The notes beneath the pieces are model-generated. The model did no database searches. It worked only from the letters and a program-made list of their open reading frames with translations, and was not told the origin of the DNA. A program made the position numbers and the translations under genes. 13,425 nucleotides of DNA from Candidatus Melainabacteria bacterium GWA2_34_9 (GTDB taxonomy: Bacteria; Cyanobacteriota; Vampirovibrionia; Gastranaerophilales; UBA9971), in NCBI GenBank assembly GCA_001784535.1, contig MFRJ01000119.1:1-13425 (forward strand). The letters run 5' to 3'. Of the stretch, positions 11,698 through 13,425 are shown piece after piece (positions within the stretch are counted from its first letter, which is position 1; each line of letters starts with the position of its first letter).

Positions 11698-13425
11698 ATG
11701 TCAGATCCATATTTTTCATATAATAGAAAAAAATTCAAAAAACAAAGGCAAACTGAAGGTTTTCAGTACTTTTTTGTAATATTGTGCGCTTCTGCGTTAG
11801 CGGCAGGAATGGCGTTACTGCTTTATTTTAATAGTTTGCCTACAATTTCACAGCTTGCCGAATATGAGCCTACTTTGACTTCGCAAATAGTTTCCAGCGA
11901 TGATGTTGTAATAAAGACTTTTGGGGCTTATAAATCTGAAAAGGTTTCTGTTGATCAAATGCCTGACAGTTTGAAAAAGGCAATAGTAGCTATTGAAGAT
12001 AAAAATTTCTATAGCCACAAAGGTTTTGACCCTGTAGCTCTTGCAAGATCTACAATGTCAAATATTATGGCAAGAAGAATTGTTCAGGGTGCAAGTACAA
12101 TAACCCAACAACTTGCAAGAATTCTCTTTCTTTCACAGGAAAAGACTTTTGACAGAAAATTCAAAGAATTAATCATCGCTTATCGTTTAGAAAAAACTAT
12201 TCCAAAAGATCAGATACTTGAAATGTACCTGAATAATGTTTATCTCGGTGAAGGCGCTTATGGCGTTGAAGCAGCATCGGAAATCTACTTTAATAAAAAA
12301 GTTGAAGAACTTAATCTCTCAGAGAGTGCATTAATTGCAGGGCTTCCTCAAGCGCCTTCAGTGTATTCACCCTACCAAAATATGGAACTTGCTTTAAAAA
12401 GAAGATCTAAAGTATTAAAAAGAATGGTTGAAGAAGGATTTATTACCGCAGAACAAGCTGGCGAAGCAAATAATGCAAAAGTATTGCTAAGTGAAGAAGC
12501 TCGGCGTACTGCGCTTAAAAAAGCTCCATATTTTAATGATTTTGTAATGAGAGAATTAAAAGAAAAAGCAGGTTTGACGGAAGATGAAATAATTCAGGGT
12601 GGCTATAAAATCTATACAACCCTGAATTATGATATGCAAAAAGCAGCTGAAAAAAGCTTAAGAACCGGCATGAGAGAATGGGGATTAAGTAAACCTTATA
12701 ATCAGGCAGCTTTAATTTCATATGATACAACATCAGGACAGATATTGGCGTATATTGGAGGGAAAGATTATTCAGAAACACAATTTGACAGAGTTTCTCA
12801 GGCAGTAAGACAGCCCGGTTCTTCTTTTAAGGTATTTGTATACGCAACTGCAATGGAAAAAGGATTAACTCCCTTTACAAAATATCCTGACAAACCTATA
12901 AAAATAGGAAATTGGTCTCCAGGAAACTATGGAGGCAAGTATAGAGGTGAAATTCCTTTATATAAAGCGCTTGCATATTCTTCAAATGCTATCGCAGTAA
13001 AGTTAATTCAGGATGTGGGTGTAGAAGATGTTATAAGAATGGCGAACAGACTAGGAATAACTACCCCTATAGCTCATGATCCTACTATTGCTTTAGGTTC
13101 GAGTGCTGTTAAACTTATAGATATGGCTACAGCTTATGGTGTATTTGCCAATGGCGGTGTAAAAGTTGAGCCGTATGCAGTGGAAAGAGTTGAAACAATT
13201 ACAGGAAACATTGTATATCAGGCAAATAACAATTATAAAAGAATTATTGATGTAAAAACAGTGGCTTATATGGTTGAAATGCTCAAGCAGGTGGTTAAAC
13301 AGGGAACCGGCAGGGCTTCCGCGATAGGACGACCTTCTGCTGGCAAAACGGGTACTACTGATAGTTATAGAGATGCGTGGTTTATGGGCTTTACTCCTGA
13401 TATTGTTACCGGAGTATGGGTTGGA
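11698..13425 (+). CDS. mrcA: Class A penicillin-binding protein (PBP1A type), cut by window end
   Basis: This is a bifunctional peptidoglycan synthase anchored in the inner membrane and acting in the periplasm. Glycosyltransferase and transpeptidase domains polymerise lipid II and cross-link the stems. The first 576 codons are present; the reading frame runs off the right edge. A short basic cytosolic tail is followed by a membrane helix at about 22-44. The GT51 domain (about 60-235) has the catalytic EDKNFYSHKGFDP (E100, D101), GASTITQQLAR and a YLNNVYLGEGAYGVEAAS block. The transpeptidase domain has SSFK (S375 nucleophile, K378), SSN (428-430) and KTGTT (550-554). All catalytic motifs are intact. 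A start codon is clear at ATG 11698, with only a weak AGAAAGA site upstream. It has its own likely promoter and diverges from the methyltransferase gene. Closely related PBP1B or PBP2D-type naming cannot be excluded. Confidence 0.95.
   Translation, partial: MSDPYFSYNRKKFKKQRQTEGFQYFFVILCASALAAGMALLLYFNSLPTISQLAEYEPTLTSQIVSSDDVVIKTFGAYKSEKVSVDQMPDSLKKAIVAIEDKNFYSHKGFDPVALARSTMSNIMARRIVQGASTITQQLARILFLSQEKTFDRKFKELIIAYRLEKTIPKDQILEMYLNNVYLGEGAYGVEAASEIYFNKKVEELNLSESALIAGLPQAPSVYSPYQNMELALKRRSKVLKRMVEEGFITAEQAGEANNAKVLLSEEARRTALKKAPYFNDFVMRELKEKAGLTEDEIIQGGYKIYTTLNYDMQKAAEKSLRTGMREWGLSKPYNQAALISYDTTSGQILAYIGGKDYSETQFDRVSQAVRQPGSSFKVFVYATAMEKGLTPFTKYPDKPIKIGNWSPGNYGGKYRGEIPLYKALAYSSNAIAVKLIQDVGVEDVIRMANRLGITTPIAHDPTIALGSSAVKLIDMATAYGVFANGGVKVEPYAVERVETITGNIVYQANNNYKRIIDVKTVAYMVEMLKQVVKQGTGRASAIGRPSAGKTGTTDSYRDAWFMGFTPDIVTGVWVG

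Noticed and set aside
12533..12781. Open frame of 82 codons on the minus strand inside the penicillin-binding protein gene
   Set aside because: It lies wholly within the intact PBP1A coding frame, which has all catalytic motifs, and it has no recognisable domain or ribosome site.
1..13425. Search for a defence system, prophage, integron or CRISPR array
   Set aside because: Apart from a solitary DNA methyltransferase, every gene is a housekeeping or small unknown protein. No integrase, transposase, Cas protein or regularly spaced repeat array was found.

Overview
The window is about 13.4 kb of AT-rich bacterial DNA. It carries 12 protein genes, of which two are cut by the window edges, and no rRNA, tRNA, CRISPR array or recognisable mobile element. 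The complete set for lipopolysaccharide transport (LptC, LptA, LptB, LptG) together with a class A penicillin-binding protein shows a diderm with a peptidoglycan wall and an LPS-type outer membrane. A sCache methyl-accepting chemotaxis protein suggests motility. The low GC, A/T-ending codons and small unknown proteins next to core genes would fit a non-photosynthetic relative of the Cyanobacteria (Vampirovibrionia/Gastranaerophilales). That placement is only an impression from gene content and style, and other low-GC diderm phyla are not excluded.

Layout, left to right. (1) 2-253: the 3' end of deoB (phosphopentomutase) on the + strand, closed by a strong bidirectional terminator shared with the convergent chemoreceptor gene (297-2030, - strand). 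(2) 2031-2370: a 340-bp divergent intergenic region holding promoters and a free-standing hairpin terminator. (3) gatB (2371-3831), a small HEAT-like protein of unknown role (4007-4459) and cutA (4531-4848), all on the + strand; cutA sits directly behind an intrinsic terminator. (4) A radical SAM/SPASM-like enzyme (4978-5874, -) diverging from rsfS (ribosome silencing factor, +). Their shared 240-bp intergenic region carries two copies of a 12-bp palindromic motif. (5) 6521-9970, - strand: the operon lptC-lptA-lptB-lptG, tightly packed and convergent with rsfS. (6) A 108-aa unknown protein with a HicB-like motif (10216-10542, +), convergent with a solitary N4/N6 DNA methyltransferase (10583-11449, -). 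The two share a bidirectional terminator that overlaps the methyltransferase stop codon. (7) The first 576 codons of a class A penicillin-binding protein (11698 to the window end, +).

How the genes fit together. LptB and LptG belong to the inner-membrane ATPase/permease complex, LptC receives LPS at the periplasmic face, and LptA carries it across the periplasm. PBP1A builds the peptidoglycan layer, so both cell-envelope layers are represented. GatB (amidation of mischarged tRNA) and RsfS (blocking of subunit joining) belong to translation. The rest are single genes. No defence island, prophage or biosynthetic cluster is visible. The most interesting material is a triple-repeat LptA, a radical SAM enzyme without an obvious partner, and several regulatory-looking intergenic motifs. 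All motif and promoter calls were made by eye and none was tested computationally.
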